64,000 nucleotides of DNA. It comes from Methylopila capsulata (GTDB lineage: Bacteria > Pseudomonadota > Alphaproteobacteria > Rhizobiales > Methylopilaceae). The translations under genes and the position numbers were made by a program. This document shows, piece by piece, positions 33,752-42,333 of the stretch. Where the stretch lies: NCBI RefSeq assembly GCF_016907975.1, contig NZ_JAFBCY010000002.1:558001-622000 (forward strand), written 5' to 3'. Numbering within the stretch: position 1 is the first letter of the stretch; each line of letters starts with the position of its first letter. Below the pieces are notes generated by a model. The model was not told where the DNA came from. It saw only the letters and a program-made list of their open reading frames with translations, and did not search any database.

Positions 33752-36265
33752 CCCATCGCTATGCGACGCGGCCGCCTCAATCGGACAGGATGTCCGTTGC
33801 TCGACCTCGATAATCCAGCCGGCGGTGCGGCTAGTTCCGTCCTGTCGGACATGAAGCCGGATCGGTCGCCCATCGTATTCGAGCGAGACGCCCTCGCCGG
33901 CGAGAGCGACCTTCACGAGATCGGTGATCCGGTTCCGGCTCGCCGCTTTGCAGATGCCGGCGTCCGCGAGCTTTCTTCCGATCTCGTTCCAGAGATCTCC
34001 AAGCACCGCCGTCCGGTTCGTGCCGAGCGCCTCCAGCACGGCGATCGCGATCTTCTCGTTCTGATCGTTCGCCGCGCTCCGCTTCGGAGCGGGCGGGGCC
34101 GCGGCTGTCCATCTCACAGTACAGGACGTCACGGGGTCGCCGTCGGCGTCCACGCCAAGAGTGACGACATCGAGCGAGAACGCCGCGGCAAACGACTTGT
34201 CCAGGTCGCGCTGCTTGGTGACCGTCAGCCGTTGGTCGTCAATCTCGATCTCAGTGTCGGTCGCCGCACGCAGCAGCGTGTGTCCGCGGGCGCCCTTGGC
34301 TTTGTCTTTGCCCGTGTGGTGCACGACCATCAGATGCGCGCTGGTGGCCGCCCGGATCGCGTCCAGGTGCTTCACCATCGCACCCATGTCGGTTGACGTA
34401 TTCTCGTCGCCGCCGGCCATGGCCCGGGAGAACGTATCGATCACAATCAAACCGACCGGTGCGACGCGCCGGAGGTCTGCGATCAGGGGCCTGAGATCGG
34501 CGTCTTCGTGCAGCAGATCCACCGAGTGCAACAGGTAGCGGAAGCCGCCGGTGTCGGCGTTTCTGAACTTCGCCTTCAGCGCCGCGGCGCGCTTGCGGGC
34601 ACCTTGGCCACCTTCGGCGGCGACATAGACGATCGGAGCACGCGCGGTCCGCAAGCCGCACCAGGACAAGCCGGCGGCGACATGGAAGGCGATGTCCATC
34701 GCCACGAAGGTCTTGCCGCTGTTGCTCTCGCCGTACAGCACGGACATCGCGCCCTGATCGAGCAGGCCTTTAATCAGCGGTCGGGCTGACGACGTGAGAG
34801 CGGTCGCCGCGGCTTCCTCGAACAGCGTGAACGTAAAGCGCTCGTCGGGCTCGGCCGGCCCTTCCGGAAACAGCGGTTCAAATCGCTCAGCTGGTGCAGC
34901 CTGTGCCGCCTTCGCGCGATCCTCCTCTGTCTCGAAGAACACCGATGCCAGATCGAACGTGTAGGTGATGCCGCCGTGCGCCTGGCTGTGGATCCGCGGC
35001 GGGCTGCAGTCGGTGAACAGGATCGCCAAGTTCTCGCCGCGGCCGTATTCGGGCTCAAGCGGGTCCGGCATGGTGATGCGGTGGAACACCTTCCGGTTGT
35101 CGTAAACCTCACGGACCGTCGCGACCGACCCGTCGTCGAACACCAGCTCATGATCGGCGAGCAGGACGTGCGTCTCGGACAGCGATCCGACGAGCTTCGC
35201 AGCCAGCTCGCGGGACTTTCCTGTAGCGACAAGTTCGGCGATCCGCTTCTCGCGCCAGCGCTCACGAACGGCTCGGGCGTGGGGCTCGGCGGTGCGCTTT
35301 ATCTCCGCCTCGATCGCGGCGAGCTGCTCGGCCTCGCCGTCGTCGAGATCGAGCACGGCGCGCGTGTCTAGCAGGCCGCCGGCGATGACCTTCGGATCCC
35401 GGACGCCCGGCGCGAACTGCAACTCGCGGTCTCCCAGGATCGCGGCGCCTTCGAACCACAGTCGGGAGAGCTCGCCGGTTGCCGCGCGATCGACGAGCGT
35501 CCGCACCTCGACGTGGCCGGCTTTTGAGATGAACGGAAAGCCGTATCCTGCGAACACAAGGCGGGCGCAGAGGGCGTCGATGAACCGTCCGGCGTCCGCG
35601 CCATCCGCGGCGATCAGGAAGCGGTGCTGTCCGGCTTCGGCGCTCGTCGGCATCCCGTCGTCGCCGACGCGCACGCCGGCCGATGACGAAGCCCGCAGCA
35701 GACAGGCGGCTCCAACAAAAGCTGGCGCGACGGTCGCGAGCACCTTCGGCAAACCGCCGTTGGCCCGGACCTTGTCGCGGAGCTCGTCAGGCCAGCCCTT
35801 CGCGTCCACGTCGAGGCCGATCAACGCCGGCCCGCTGGCGTGACGCAGATAGTCCGCCGTCCGCGCGATCGTGTCGGCCGGGGCCTCTGCGCCGAGCGCG
35901 GCGAGATCCCGCTTCGTAATGAAGCGCCAGACGTCGCGCTCCTCGGGCGGCGGCGGCGCGCACGCGATCGCCTGGCGGCTGGGCATGTTGTGGAGAATGG
36001 TCGCCAGCCGCTCGAGGGCCTGCGTCGCCGAGCCGGTGAGGGCCGCCCTGCGGATCGTCCCGCGCGACGGCTGCTGTCCGTGCTGAACGACGCGCGGCTC
36101 GCCGGCGACGACGCCGAAAGTCTTCGCGGGCGGCACACAGTGCTCGTCGGCCTCGACGATCGAGAAGGCGACAAGAAGCCCGTCGCCGAACGTCGCGCGG
36201 CCGTTGAAGTCTGTCGGCGGGGCGGACGTATTGCCCACATCAGGGGCACGATCTATACTCTGCAT
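33716..36265 (-). CDS. RepA-type AAA ATPase / helicase with N-terminal primase-like region
   Basis: 849 residues. A Walker A motif GESNSGKTFVAMDIAFHVAA lies near residue 510, followed by APIVYVAAEGGQGARKRAAA and Walker B VGLIVIDTFSRAMAGGDENT, then HHTGKDKAKGARGHTLLRAA: the RepA/DnaB-like AAA_25 core. The first 400 residues resemble a primase-polymerase region (ALIGLDVDAKGWPDELRDKV) but the catalytic acids are not certain. The C-terminus has a helical domain. It heads a chain of ATGA-coupled genes and is likely the replication initiator of the element. Confidence 0.82.
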   Translation of the reverse strand: MQSIDRAPDVGNTSAPPTDFNGRATFGDGLLVAFSIVEADEHCVPPAKTFGVVAGEPRVVQHGQQPSRGTIRRAALTGSATQALERLATILHNMPSRQAIACAPPPPEERDVWRFITKRDLAALGAEAPADTIARTADYLRHASGPALIGLDVDAKGWPDELRDKVRANGGLPKVLATVAPAFVGAACLLRASSSAGVRVGDDGMPTSAEAGQHRFLIAADGADAGRFIDALCARLVFAGYGFPFISKAGHVEVRTLVDRAATGELSRLWFEGAAILGDRELQFAPGVRDPKVIAGGLLDTRAVLDLDDGEAEQLAAIEAEIKRTAEPHARAVRERWREKRIAELVATGKSRELAAKLVGSLSETHVLLADHELVFDDGSVATVREVYDNRKVFHRITMPDPLEPEYGRGENLAILFTDCSPPRIHSQAHGGITYTFDLASVFFETEEDRAKAAQAAPAERFEPLFPEGPAEPDERFTFTLFEEAAATALTSSARPLIKGLLDQGAMSVLYGESNSGKTFVAMDIAFHVAAGLSWCGLRTARAPIVYVAAEGGQGARKRAAALKAKFRNADTGGFRYLLHSVDLLHEDADLRPLIADLRRVAPVGLIVIDTFSRAMAGGDENTSTDMGAMVKHLDAIRAATSAHLMVVHHTGKDKAKGARGHTLLRAATDTEIEIDDQRLTVTKQRDLDKSFAAAFSLDVVTLGVDADGDPVTSCTVRWTAAAPPAPKRSAANDQNEKIAIAVLEALGTNRTAVLGDLWNEIGRKLADAGICKAASRNRITDLVKVALAGEGVSLEYDGRPIRLHVRQDGTSRTAGWIIEVEQRTSCPIEAAASHSDGLHQLHQGSVFG

Positions 36266-36363
36266 TGTCGATGCTCTGAATTGGCCGTCGCACTCTTGGT
36301 CCGGGTGCGGCGGCTTTTCGTTTCAGGGATTGGCGTTTGCCGGGGCGCGCACAGTCGGTCCGA

Positions 36364-37224
36364 TCATGCGGTCTCCAGCTGGCGTGCGATCCTCGGTGCG
36401 AGTTTGGTCTTCGGCGGGCGGCCACGCACGGCCCGCGCCGCCGCGAGCGGCGAAGGCGTGGGGCCGCTCTTAGGCGCCGCCGGCGCGAACGGAGAGCGGC
36501 CGGCCAGCAGGTTGGCGCGGATCTGCAGGAGACGGACCACCCCGACGCCGATATCGAGCTGCAGCTGTGCGTCGGAAAGCGCGGCGCGCTTGTGGATCTC
36601 GTAGGTGTCGAGCAACTCGCCGAGCAAAATCTTCCGGCTGATCGTGTCGACGGTGGAGATTGCCATTGCCGCCACGACCGCGACGTCGAGCGCCCATTGG
36701 CTCGCCTGTTCGACCACGTCCACGCCGTCGGCACGAAGCCGCCGCTTCAGAAACCTGATCACCTCGCGGCGGACCTGTTTCAGGACCGCGGGGCGCCCCC
36801 GCGCGTTGGCTTCCGAGCCGAGGCTTGGCGACCAGCTCGTGAGGGCCGTCGCACCCGTGCCCAGGCTCCCGCGCTTCCACACGAAGGCGCCGACGAGCGT
36901 GCGGTGGACCACGTCATTGTCGGTCGGGGCGGCCTTCCCCATGCAGAGATCCCGCCGCATCGTGTCGACGAGCAGCCCGCCAGCCTTCCCGTCCAGGAGA
37001 GCGTCGAGCGTCCCTTCGTCGGCGCCTTGGTCGAGGTATCGAGCTCGCGTTCGCTCGCGCCACCGCGTCTCGATCGCCTTGACCTCGGCGTGTCCTGCCG
37101 GCCCCACGTTCTCGGGGCCAGACCCGGCGTCGATCGAGGCGACATAGGACGTGACGCGAACGATGCGGCTCAGGAGCGACCGCGGGTCACGCGCCAGCAC
37201 GGCCGTCGCGCTGTCGTCGGACAT
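36364..37224 (-). CDS. hypothetical protein next to excisionase
   Basis: 286 residues: MSDDSATAVLARDPRSLLSR, a centre RPAVLKQVRREVIRFLKRRL, helices with QASQWALDVAVVAAMAIST, and a Pro/Ala basic tail with RAVRGRPPKTKLAPRIARQL. It starts three bases after the excisionase-like stop. No family recognised. Confidence 0.6.
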   Translation of the reverse strand: MSDDSATAVLARDPRSLLSRIVRVTSYVASIDAGSGPENVGPAGHAEVKAIETRWRERTRARYLDQGADEGTLDALLDGKAGGLLVDTMRRDLCMGKAAPTDNDVVHRTLVGAFVWKRGSLGTGATALTSWSPSLGSEANARGRPAVLKQVRREVIRFLKRRLRADGVDVVEQASQWALDVAVVAAMAISTVDTISRKILLGELLDTYEIHKRAALSDAQLQLDIGVGVVRLLQIRANLLAGRSPFAPAAPKSGPTPSPLAAARAVRGRPPKTKLAPRIARQLETA

Positions 37225-37227
37225 CGG

Positions 37228-37527
37228 TCAAGCCCGGGCCGCCTTCGATCGCGAAGCGCGGCCCGCCACAGCGTTCACGTGCCGCGTGGACGCGGACCAC
37301 GGCTCCGCCGCCTCCGCCAATGCGATCAGGGACGGCGTTGCGACCAACGTTCGGCCGCCGAGCTTTCGCAGCTCGAGCCGACCTTGAGCCGCGAAACCGT
37401 AGATGCTGGCGGTCGACAGGCCGATGATGGCGGCAGCGGCCTGAACGGACATGAGCGGACGATCGCGCCACGGGATATCCGCGGGCCGCAAAGGCGCGAG
37501 AACGGGCGAAGAGATGGAGAGGGCCAT
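37228..37527 (-). CDS. excisionase-like helix-turn-helix protein
   Basis: 99 residues. PLMSVQAAAAIIGLSTASIY followed by GFAAQGRLELRKLGGRTLV is an excisionase/MerR-like winged HTH (HTH_17), which bends DNA at attachment sites. The tail is basic (AGRASRSKAARA). It is followed by the 286-residue gene and lies 219 bases after the integrase end on the same strand, as expected for an int-xis pair. Confidence 0.75.
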   Translation of the reverse strand: MALSISSPVLAPLRPADIPWRDRPLMSVQAAAAIIGLSTASIYGFAAQGRLELRKLGGRTLVATPSLIALAEAAEPWSASTRHVNAVAGRASRSKAARA

Positions 37528-37746
37528 TCGTCATCCTGCCGAGAGAGCGGCAGAGCCGCTTCGGTTGCTGAGAGCCGCTCAAGCAGACCAGCAGAATGAC
37601 AGACCATCAGAATTAACGGGCGCGGCTTAGATGGCTCTATGTGCTACGAATGGGGTGATTATGTCAATCTCGATTACGGATCTGTAGACACTCGTCTTCT
37701 CACGAGCGACATACATCTGACATACATCCTAGAAGGCGCACGATCT

Positions 37747-39048
37747 TCAAGCAACGAGCGCGACGCGCCTCGCAAGCTCTTCTGTGGCGTCGACAATGTG
37801 GGCTGCGTAGTGCGCTTCGATCATGTCCGAGCTGGTGTCATGGAGCGCCGCGACGAGGCGGACCGGCAGCCCAGCAGCCAGTCCGCGCACAATGGAGCTG
37901 TGGCGAAACGCGTACATGATCGTTCCGGGCAGCTCTGCCGCGGCGACCGTTGCCGACCAAGGCCGCTCGATCTCGTAAGCCGCTCTCCAGGGCACGCGCC
38001 TATCTCGCTCCCACTTCAGCCGTTCAGCGCGCTTGTAAGCCCATCGCGTCAGAAGAGGCTCGTCGCCGCGACGGCCGTCGAGCGCTGGCGCCAAGCGAGC
38101 CAGGACGGCTGAGGACAGCGGCACGGCGACGGCCGCCTTGGCCGACCGCGACCTCCCCTTACGGGAGCCGGGCATCATCACCCTTCCACGTGCAGCCTGG
38201 ACGTCGCGAACCCGGAGCGCGGCGATCTGCGAGAACCGCGCGCCAGTGGCGGCGGCGACGATCACCAGCATCCCGAAATCGTCATCGACGCCGAACGCGG
38301 CGTCCACGAGGCGCCGCACCTCGTCGTCGGTCAGCAATTGCTTCCGAGCTACGGTCTGGACCGAGATGGCGCGGGTCCCGACCTTGATCTCGAGCGGGAG
38401 ATGCGCGGGGAGTTCGCGTCGATAGCGTTCGGCGGCGGCGTTCAAGGCGGCCCGCAGGTCCGTCAACAGACGGTTGAGCGTCGCCGGCGCCATCTGTCCC
38501 GCCGTCGGCTCATCGTCCTCATCACGCACGGCCAGACGTCCGCGCCAGGCCTCGATCGTTGACGAACGAAGCTGGCTCAGCTTCGTGGCTGCAAACGCGA
38601 CGTCCGCGAGGATATGATTTGTCATGCGACCGCGCGCGATCTTTCCAGACACGGTTTGCCGCTCTCGCGCACCGAGGTACTCGGCGATCGCCGAGGCGAC
38701 CGTCGGCTCCGCTGCTCCGTCGTCGCCGCGACGTTCGAGCGCTTCGGTTTGCCGCCGGCTCCACTCCAGAGCGGCCGCGACCGCGGCGCGGTAGGTCAGC
38801 GCCTCGGCGGGCGCGCCATCGTCGTCCGCACTGGCGAGGCCTTCCTCCAGACGTCGGCCGTCCAAAACGACTTTCGCCACCCAGCTTCCGAAACCCTTGA
38901 CCGCGCGACGATAGCCGAGGGAGACGCCCCCTCGTCCTCCGGAGATCCCTTGCCAGTACGGGTTTCTCCGCGGCGCGAGCTTGGCCCGCTTCGAAGGAGT
39001 ATCGATAATCGTCGCCACGGCCCGCCCGTCCCACACAACGTCCCACAC
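37747..39048 (-). CDS. tyrosine integrase
   Basis: 433 residues from GTG 39048. The catalytic set is present: Arg in ATGARFSQIAALRVRDV, Lys in SRKGRSRSAKAAV, HxxR in FRHSSIVRGL, the second His in ALHDTSSDM and the nucleophile Tyr in EAHYAAHIVD. An N-terminal arm-binding/SAM-like part is basic (KRAKLAPRRNPYWQGI). The gene ends 1.4 kb before the right attachment repeat and its 5' end is 98 bases from it, the standard location. It would integrate the island in tRNA-Arg. Confidence 0.93.
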   Translation of the reverse strand: MWDVVWDGRAVATIIDTPSKRAKLAPRRNPYWQGISGGRGGVSLGYRRAVKGFGSWVAKVVLDGRRLEEGLASADDDGAPAEALTYRAAVAAALEWSRRQTEALERRGDDGAAEPTVASAIAEYLGARERQTVSGKIARGRMTNHILADVAFAATKLSQLRSSTIEAWRGRLAVRDEDDEPTAGQMAPATLNRLLTDLRAALNAAAERYRRELPAHLPLEIKVGTRAISVQTVARKQLLTDDEVRRLVDAAFGVDDDFGMLVIVAAATGARFSQIAALRVRDVQAARGRVMMPGSRKGRSRSAKAAVAVPLSSAVLARLAPALDGRRGDEPLLTRWAYKRAERLKWERDRRVPWRAAYEIERPWSATVAAAELPGTIMYAFRHSSIVRGLAAGLPVRLVAALHDTSSDMIEAHYAAHIVDATEELARRVALVA

Positions 39049-39145
39049 AGATGTCCGAGACGGCGTTGACGATCATAACAGCATATGTTGAATTTTCAAC
39101 GCGTTACAGACGTCGCAGATGTCAGGATATACTGATGAACAAGCT

Positions 39146-39190
39146 CTCCGAAGGCAGAGGTCAGAGGTTCGAATCCTCTCGGGTGCGCCA
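39146..39190 (+). repeat. attR: copy of the tRNA-Arg 3' end
   Basis: 45 bases identical to 15480-15524. The 5' half of the tRNA is missing, so this is an attachment remnant and not a functional tRNA gene. Confidence 0.93.
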
Positions 39191-39241
39191 AAACTTCCGC
39201 GCTATTGCAGAGCCTTAAGAGAACGCGTCTGTCCGGGCGCG

Positions 39242-39613
39242 GTCGTCCCGCACAACGCGCCAGCCTCGTGATCGGCGAGGCTCGTCGTGGCGCTGGTGTT
39301 TGCGATGCCGATAGCCTGCTGTCAGATCATAGCAAAGGTCGGATATGAGCGATCACAGTGGCTCGCGGCCCTCCAGGGCGCGACGGGGTTCACGCCAACA
39401 GACGCTTATCCGGTCACGGACGCGAAGGCGTTCGTGGTCGACGCGCCGACCGCCGCGTCGACACCACCGGCGACGAAGGGGACGCCAGCCGTCTCTCGCG
39501 CGTGGCGGCCTCCCGTCTCGGCGAGCCCGGCGACGGGCGCCGCGCCTGGCGCCGCCGACAGCTGGATCCTCAACTGGCGCGGCGCTGGACGGCCCCGTCA
39601 GACACTGCCGATC
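39242..39613 (+). pseudogene. diverged copy of the lipoprotein-like gene outside the right end
   Basis: Reads GYERSQWLAALQG, TPTDAYPVTDAKAFVVDAPT, TPPATKGTPAVSRA, AADSWILNW and RQTLPI, in the same order as in the remnant at 15541-15996. The lipobox is degraded (IACC), a stretch near the middle is deleted and a frame change disturbs the later part; the reading frame runs past the original stop. It lies at the same distance from its tRNA 3' segment as the left copy. Confidence 0.6.
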
Positions 39614-39647
39614 TGCCCCGACGGCCGCTGGACGGCCCCGTCTTCGG

Positions 39648-39938
39648 TTATCGCCGCCCGAGTTCTGCGGGCGCGGCGCCCGCGAACTTGATCCACACGG
39701 GAACGCGATCGCTCGTATCGTCCCAGCCGCGTTCCTCGCGATTGACGGTGGAGGCCGCGACCTGCGTCTGGACTTGGCCGGTCACGGCATCGGAGCTGTC
39801 GAGGCGGGCTTCTGTCGCGGCGAATGAGGCGACTGGCTTGCTGGCGGCGATAGATGGAAACGCCAGCAGCGACGCGGCGACAGCCGCGTAAGTCGCGATA
39901 GCTGCGCCGGCCGCGGCGGCGACGATGCGGTTTGACAT
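39648..39938 (-). CDS. small exported hypothetical protein
   Basis: 96 residues from ATG 39938, with AGAGG about eight bases upstream. A signal peptide (RIVAAAAGAAIATYAAVAA then SLLAFPSIAASK) precedes a short polar mature part with VASFAATEARLDSSDAVTGQ and WDDTSDRVPVWIKF. No family recognised; probably periplasmic. Confidence 0.6.
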   Translation of the reverse strand: MSNRIVAAAAGAAIATYAAVAASLLAFPSIAASKPVASFAATEARLDSSDAVTGQVQTQVAASTVNREERGWDDTSDRVPVWIKFAGAAPAELGRR

Positions 39939-40569
39939 GACCAAGACCTCTTTGCACCAAGCCTTCGGGCACCGACCCGCGGCTCTTGGTCACCAACATC
40001 GTGCCTCGCGGCATATCGATCAAACGAATGTCGCCGATAATCAAAATCGACGACATCAATGATCCGCCTGCGGAAGGGCCGACGCCTCACGGCGGGTCCA
40101 TGGTCGCCGCCTCGGCGAGCAGCCTAACCTGAGCAAAGAGCGTTCCCTTCCTCCGAAGTCGATGAGGCGCTTGAACTGGTCGCGCCGCAGACCAGGCGTC
40201 GGCCTATGTCGCCGCTTGATGAAGCCGGCTATCAACATCCGGCGTTCGACCGCACGCGCCGGCTGGTCGAGCAGGGATTGAGGCAGGCCAAGGCCAAGCC
40301 GCGTCTGAACGCGGCGGCGCGCATAGCGCCGCTCGCCTTCTTTGCGGAGTACGCCGCCTCCTTCCTGGAACTGTTCGACCTTGGGCTGGCCGACTGCCTC
40401 GTGTGAGAGGCGGCCTGCCTGACCCGGCGCGGCCTGTCGAAAGCTCCGCGTCGCGCGTGGGAGGGCCGAGAACGTCCGCGTCAACGGCGTGATGGCGCGC
40501 AACGTCCTCGATGCTGGCCGGGCAAGCGGGCTCGGTTCGCCGCGGCGCGCTGGTCGCCGGGCTCGAACG
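39939..40569. other. long region with no secure gene
   Basis: About 630 bases between the small exported protein and the MocR gene. A 66-codon plus-strand frame at 40206-40406 (MSPLDEAGYQHPAFDRTRRL) has no ribosome-binding site or known relatives that I can see. It may hold decayed gene fragments, as this is the flank of an integration hot spot. Confidence 0.45.
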
Positions 40570-42078
40570 CTATCTCGGACCGCTCGACGATTGGGGGAAA
40601 GGCGGGATGGAGGCTGCGGTTGACGACAGCATGAGCCGAAGCTTCGAGACCGCGGCGGCGATCTGGCGTTCATCGAGCGACGAGTAGCCGAGCACCAGCG
40701 TGTCCTCCGCGGCCTCCCCGGTGAAGTCGAACGCCGCGCCGCTCGAGAGCGCGTAGGCCCCGACGCCCACCTCCCGCGCCAGGACCTGGACCTCGCGCGC
40801 GCTCGGAAACCCGCGAGGCAGGCGCCACGCCAGGTGGAGGCCGCTGTCTGCGCCCGAAATCCTCGGAGCGTCGAACTGCTCGTTCAGCGCGGCGACGAGG
40901 GCGTCGCGGCGGGGCTTGTACACCTGGCGGAGCCTGCGCAGGTGGCGGTCGAAGTGCCCCTCGTTGATGAAGGCCGCGAGCGCCGCCTGCTCGAGCCAGG
41001 ACTGGCCGTTGCTCATCCGCGCCTTCAGGAGCCTGGCGTCGTCCCACATCAGCCGCGGCGTCGCCGCGAAGCCGATGCGCAGCCCCGCGCCGACCGACTT
41101 CGAGAACGTCCCGGCGTAGAACACGCGCCGGCTGCGGTCGAGACCGGCGAGCGACGTCAGCGGCGGGCCGTCGTAGCGGAAGTCGCTGTCGTAATCGTCC
41201 TCGACGATGAAGCTGTCGGTCTCCTCCGCCCATCGCAAAAGCGCGAGGCGGCGCGCGAGCGTCATCAGCACGCCCGTCGGAAACTGGTGCGACGGCGTGA
41301 CGTAGAGGAGGCTGCCCCGCGCCGTCGGCAGGCGATCGGTCCGGATGCCCTCCTCGTCCACGGGGATCGGGTGGATCGCAAGCGACGCGCCGCTGAAGAG
41401 CATCGAGGCGCCGAGGTAGCAGGGGTTCTCGATGCATAGCTGGCGCGTATGGGACTGCAGCAGGTTCAGGACGAGGTTGAGCGCCTCTTGGCCGCCCGCC
41501 GTGACGATGATCTGGTCCTCGGTCACCGTCATCCCGCGCGCCCGACCGAGATGATCGGCGATCGCCCGGCGCAGCTCCGGCAGGCCCGCCGGATCGCCGT
41601 AGTCGGTGAGATAGCCGCTTCCGCCGCTCAGGAGGCGGTTGACGATGCGCCGCCAGGTCTTCAGCGGGAACGACGCGGCGTCGGATCGGCCGACCCAGAA
41701 GTCGAGCGCGGGGCGATCGCCGCCGCCGCCGGGCGCCCCCGCGAAGCAGAGCAGCGGCTCGCTGGAGGCCTCCGGCGTCGGTCCGCTGGCGTCGGGGCGG
41801 CGTGCGTTCCGGATCAGGATCAATGCGTCGGGCGGGATGGACGTGACGTAGACGCCCGCTGTCCCCCGCGCCTCCGCATAGCCTTCCGAAATCAGCCGCT
41901 CGTAGGCGATCAGCGCGGTGTTGCGCGAGATGCCGAACCGCTCGGCGAGCAGCCGGCTCGGCGGGAGCGCCATGCCCGCACGGAGCCGGCCGTCGAGGAT
42001 CAGCGCGCGCACCTGCTCGAAGATCTGAGCCTGCAAGGATCTGCTGGAGCCATGGTCCAGCGCGAGCGTCAGTTCCAC
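40570..42078 (-). CDS. MocR-type transcriptional regulator (GntR-HTH fused to PLP aminotransferase fold)
   Basis: 502 residues. The N-terminal GntR wing holds LPPSRLLAERFGISRNTALI; a linker follows; the C-terminal type I aminotransferase fold has IVTAGGQEALNLVLNLL, EDDYDSDFRYDGPPL and the PLP lysine in YAGTFSKSVGAGLRIGF. MocR proteins sense PLP or amino compounds and bind repeated operators near their own promoter. It is divergent from the molybdopterin oxidoreductase, with three to four near-identical sites between them. Confidence 0.93.
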   Translation of the reverse strand: MELTLALDHGSSRSLQAQIFEQVRALILDGRLRAGMALPPSRLLAERFGISRNTALIAYERLISEGYAEARGTAGVYVTSIPPDALILIRNARRPDASGPTPEASSEPLLCFAGAPGGGGDRPALDFWVGRSDAASFPLKTWRRIVNRLLSGGSGYLTDYGDPAGLPELRRAIADHLGRARGMTVTEDQIIVTAGGQEALNLVLNLLQSHTRQLCIENPCYLGASMLFSGASLAIHPIPVDEEGIRTDRLPTARGSLLYVTPSHQFPTGVLMTLARRLALLRWAEETDSFIVEDDYDSDFRYDGPPLTSLAGLDRSRRVFYAGTFSKSVGAGLRIGFAATPRLMWDDARLLKARMSNGQSWLEQAALAAFINEGHFDRHLRRLRQVYKPRRDALVAALNEQFDAPRISGADSGLHLAWRLPRGFPSAREVQVLAREVGVGAYALSSGAAFDFTGEAAEDTLVLGYSSLDERQIAAAVSKLRLMLSSTAASIPPFPQSSSGPR

Positions 42079-42096
42079 GTGCGACCCGCTGGACCG

Positions 42097-42239
42097 TTGG
42101 CGCCATCGACGGGCCCCTTAGCCGCGAACTTTGAAAGCCAAGCGACGGCTTGTCCATGGCGCCAATGGACGACCTCGAAGACCCTGAGGCTCGCCTTGGC
42201 GCCATCCAATCCGCAACTCTTGGCTCTTTCGCCATCCAA
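42097..42239. promoter_or_regulatory. repeated MocR-like operator sites
   Basis: TTGGCGCCATC at 42097-42107, its inverted form ATGGCGCCAA at 42156-42165, TTGGCGCCATCCAA at 42196-42209, and a partial TTTCGCCATCCAA ending at 42239. All lie in the gap between the divergent MocR and oxidoreductase genes. MocR regulators typically use such direct and inverted repeats. Confidence 0.65.
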
Positions 42240-42333
42240 GTATTCGAGTTGTTCTAGTGTGAAAGCGTCATGCGACGGGGGCCGCGCCAGCGCCCGGGCG
42301 AAAGGCGCGTCCGCTGGCGTCGGAGGGACGGGC

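Noticed and set aside
40206-40406. Small plus-strand ORF before the MocR gene
   Set aside because: No ribosome-binding site, no known family and it lies in a region of apparent decay; kept only as a note on the intergenic stretch.
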